Shown here one piece after another: positions 63,484-64,000 of a stretch of 64,000 nt of DNA. Source of the stretch: Myxococcaceae bacterium (GTDB lineage Bacteria > Myxococcota > Myxococcia > Myxococcales > Myxococcaceae); the NCBI GenBank assembly GCA_016793095.1, contig JAEUJQ010000061.1:87191-151190 (forward strand). Reading direction: 5' to 3'. Position numbers and translations under genes: made by a program. The first letter of the stretch is position 1, and each line of letters starts with the position of its first letter. The notes under the pieces are model-generated. The model worked only from the letters and a program-made list of their open reading frames with translations, was not told the origin of the DNA and did no database searches.

Positions 63484-64000
63484 ATGCGCGCCATCGTCAT
63501 CGCGGTTCTGGCCCTGGTGGCCTGTTCGGAACCTGAGCGGGAGCCCGTCGGCATCACGCGGCAGGCGCTGGGAGCGCCGGTGGTCACGACCAACGCGGCG
63601 ACGCTCGTCACCTCGAGCAGCGCGACCCTGAATGGCTCCGGCAACCCCAACGAGGCGGCGACGGCCGGCTACTTCCGCTACTCGACGACGAGCCCCGGGA
63701 CCTGCAACGACCTCTTCGGGACTCGGCTGCCGTCGTCGTCCTTCTCGGACGTCTCGCTCGGTTCGGGCACCAGCGCGGTGCCGTACTCCCTCGCCCTCTC
63801 GAGCCTCACGCCCGGCACGACGTATTACTTCTGCGCCCTGGCGAGGAACTCGTTCGGCACGAGCGTCGGAGCCGTCCTCTCCTTCACCACCCTTCCCGCC
63901 GCGCCCACCGTCAACACGGGCGCGAGCTCCAACCGCACCGGCACCACGGCCACCCTCAACGGCTCCGCCAACCCGGGCGGCGCCGCCACCACGGCCTGGT
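63484..64000 (+). CDS. Lipoprotein with fibronectin-type repeats (cut by window edge)
   Basis: The start ATG 63484 follows GGAG. The visible 172 residues begin with a lipoprotein signal (AVLALVACSEPE, lipobox LVAC) followed by ITRQALGAP, a motif seen often after the signal in myxobacterial lipoproteins. Two fibronectin-type-III-like repeats follow, each with the ATLNGSGNPN/ATLNGSANPGG motif and a LTPGTTYYFCALARN block. The rest lies outside the window. It is divergent from the SPFH gene (97 bp). Confidence 0.7.
   Translation, partial: MRAIVIAVLALVACSEPEREPVGITRQALGAPVVTTNAATLVTSSSATLNGSGNPNEAATAGYFRYSTTSPGTCNDLFGTRLPSSSFSDVSLGSGTSAVPYSLALSSLTPGTTYYFCALARNSFGTSVGAVLSFTTLPAAPTVNTGASSNRTGTTATLNGSANPGGAATTAW

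Overview
The window is about 64 kb of very GC-rich DNA (roughly 70% by eye) with dense, mostly co-directional gene blocks. It almost certainly comes from a myxobacterium (phylum Myxococcota). The evidence is a MYXO-CTERM-like C-terminus on a secreted amidase (59352-62174), many lipoproteins with Gly/Ser/Ala-rich linkers after the lipobox, a large sigma factor of the type described in Myxococcales beside a membrane-anchored Ser/Thr kinase, and several Cys-rich secreted proteins of unknown function. I cannot name the genus.

Layout. 1-2904: end of an unknown protein, a TerB-like protein, an NBR1-type lipoprotein, an OmpA-family protein and a NUDIX hydrolase. 2946-10218: a surface operon (5'-nucleotidase lipoprotein, RCC1-repeat lipoprotein, outer-membrane barrel). 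10529-18628: a compact cbb3 oxidase operon, ccoI-ccoS-ccoNO-ccoQ-ccoP-ccoG, with ccoN and ccoO fused, and a divergent SafE-like membrane protein. 18819-22721: a Ser/Thr kinase with a zinc-finger N-terminus, a convergent sigma factor, and an MscS channel with a cyclic-nucleotide-binding domain. 22767-24056: a methyltransferase and an Hsp20. 24274-27673: a flavin monooxygenase / SDR / lactonase-like operon. 27674-32039: small secreted proteins, a 12-13 copy tandem repeat array (28821-29600) and membrane proteins.

32079-45815 is one long operon on the minus strand: 2-oxoacid:ferredoxin oxidoreductase (gamma-alpha fusion plus beta), a ferritin-like protein, nuoA, a nuoB-nuoC fusion, nuoD, H, I, J, K, L, M, N, and a hemerythrin-like protein. 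No nuoE, nuoF or nuoG is present, so the operon encodes the membrane arm and Q-module of complex I with a ferredoxin-reducing dehydrogenase in place of the NADH module. I infer a ferredoxin:quinone oxidoreductase fed by 2-oxoacid oxidation, which makes this the most interesting system in the window. Whether nuoEFG lie elsewhere in the genome cannot be seen.

46090-55154: a hybrid histidine kinase, a PhnD-like lipoprotein, two divergent lipoproteins with Gly-rich linkers, a PDZ protein, a 114-bp tandem duplication and a carboxylesterase. 55187-58860: tRNA-Leu with a clear terminator, secG, tpiA, pgk and gap. 59352-64000: the MYXO-CTERM amidase, an SPFH protein with a terminator, and the start of a fibronectin-type lipoprotein cut by the window edge. 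No transposase, phage gene, rRNA or CRISPR array was found.
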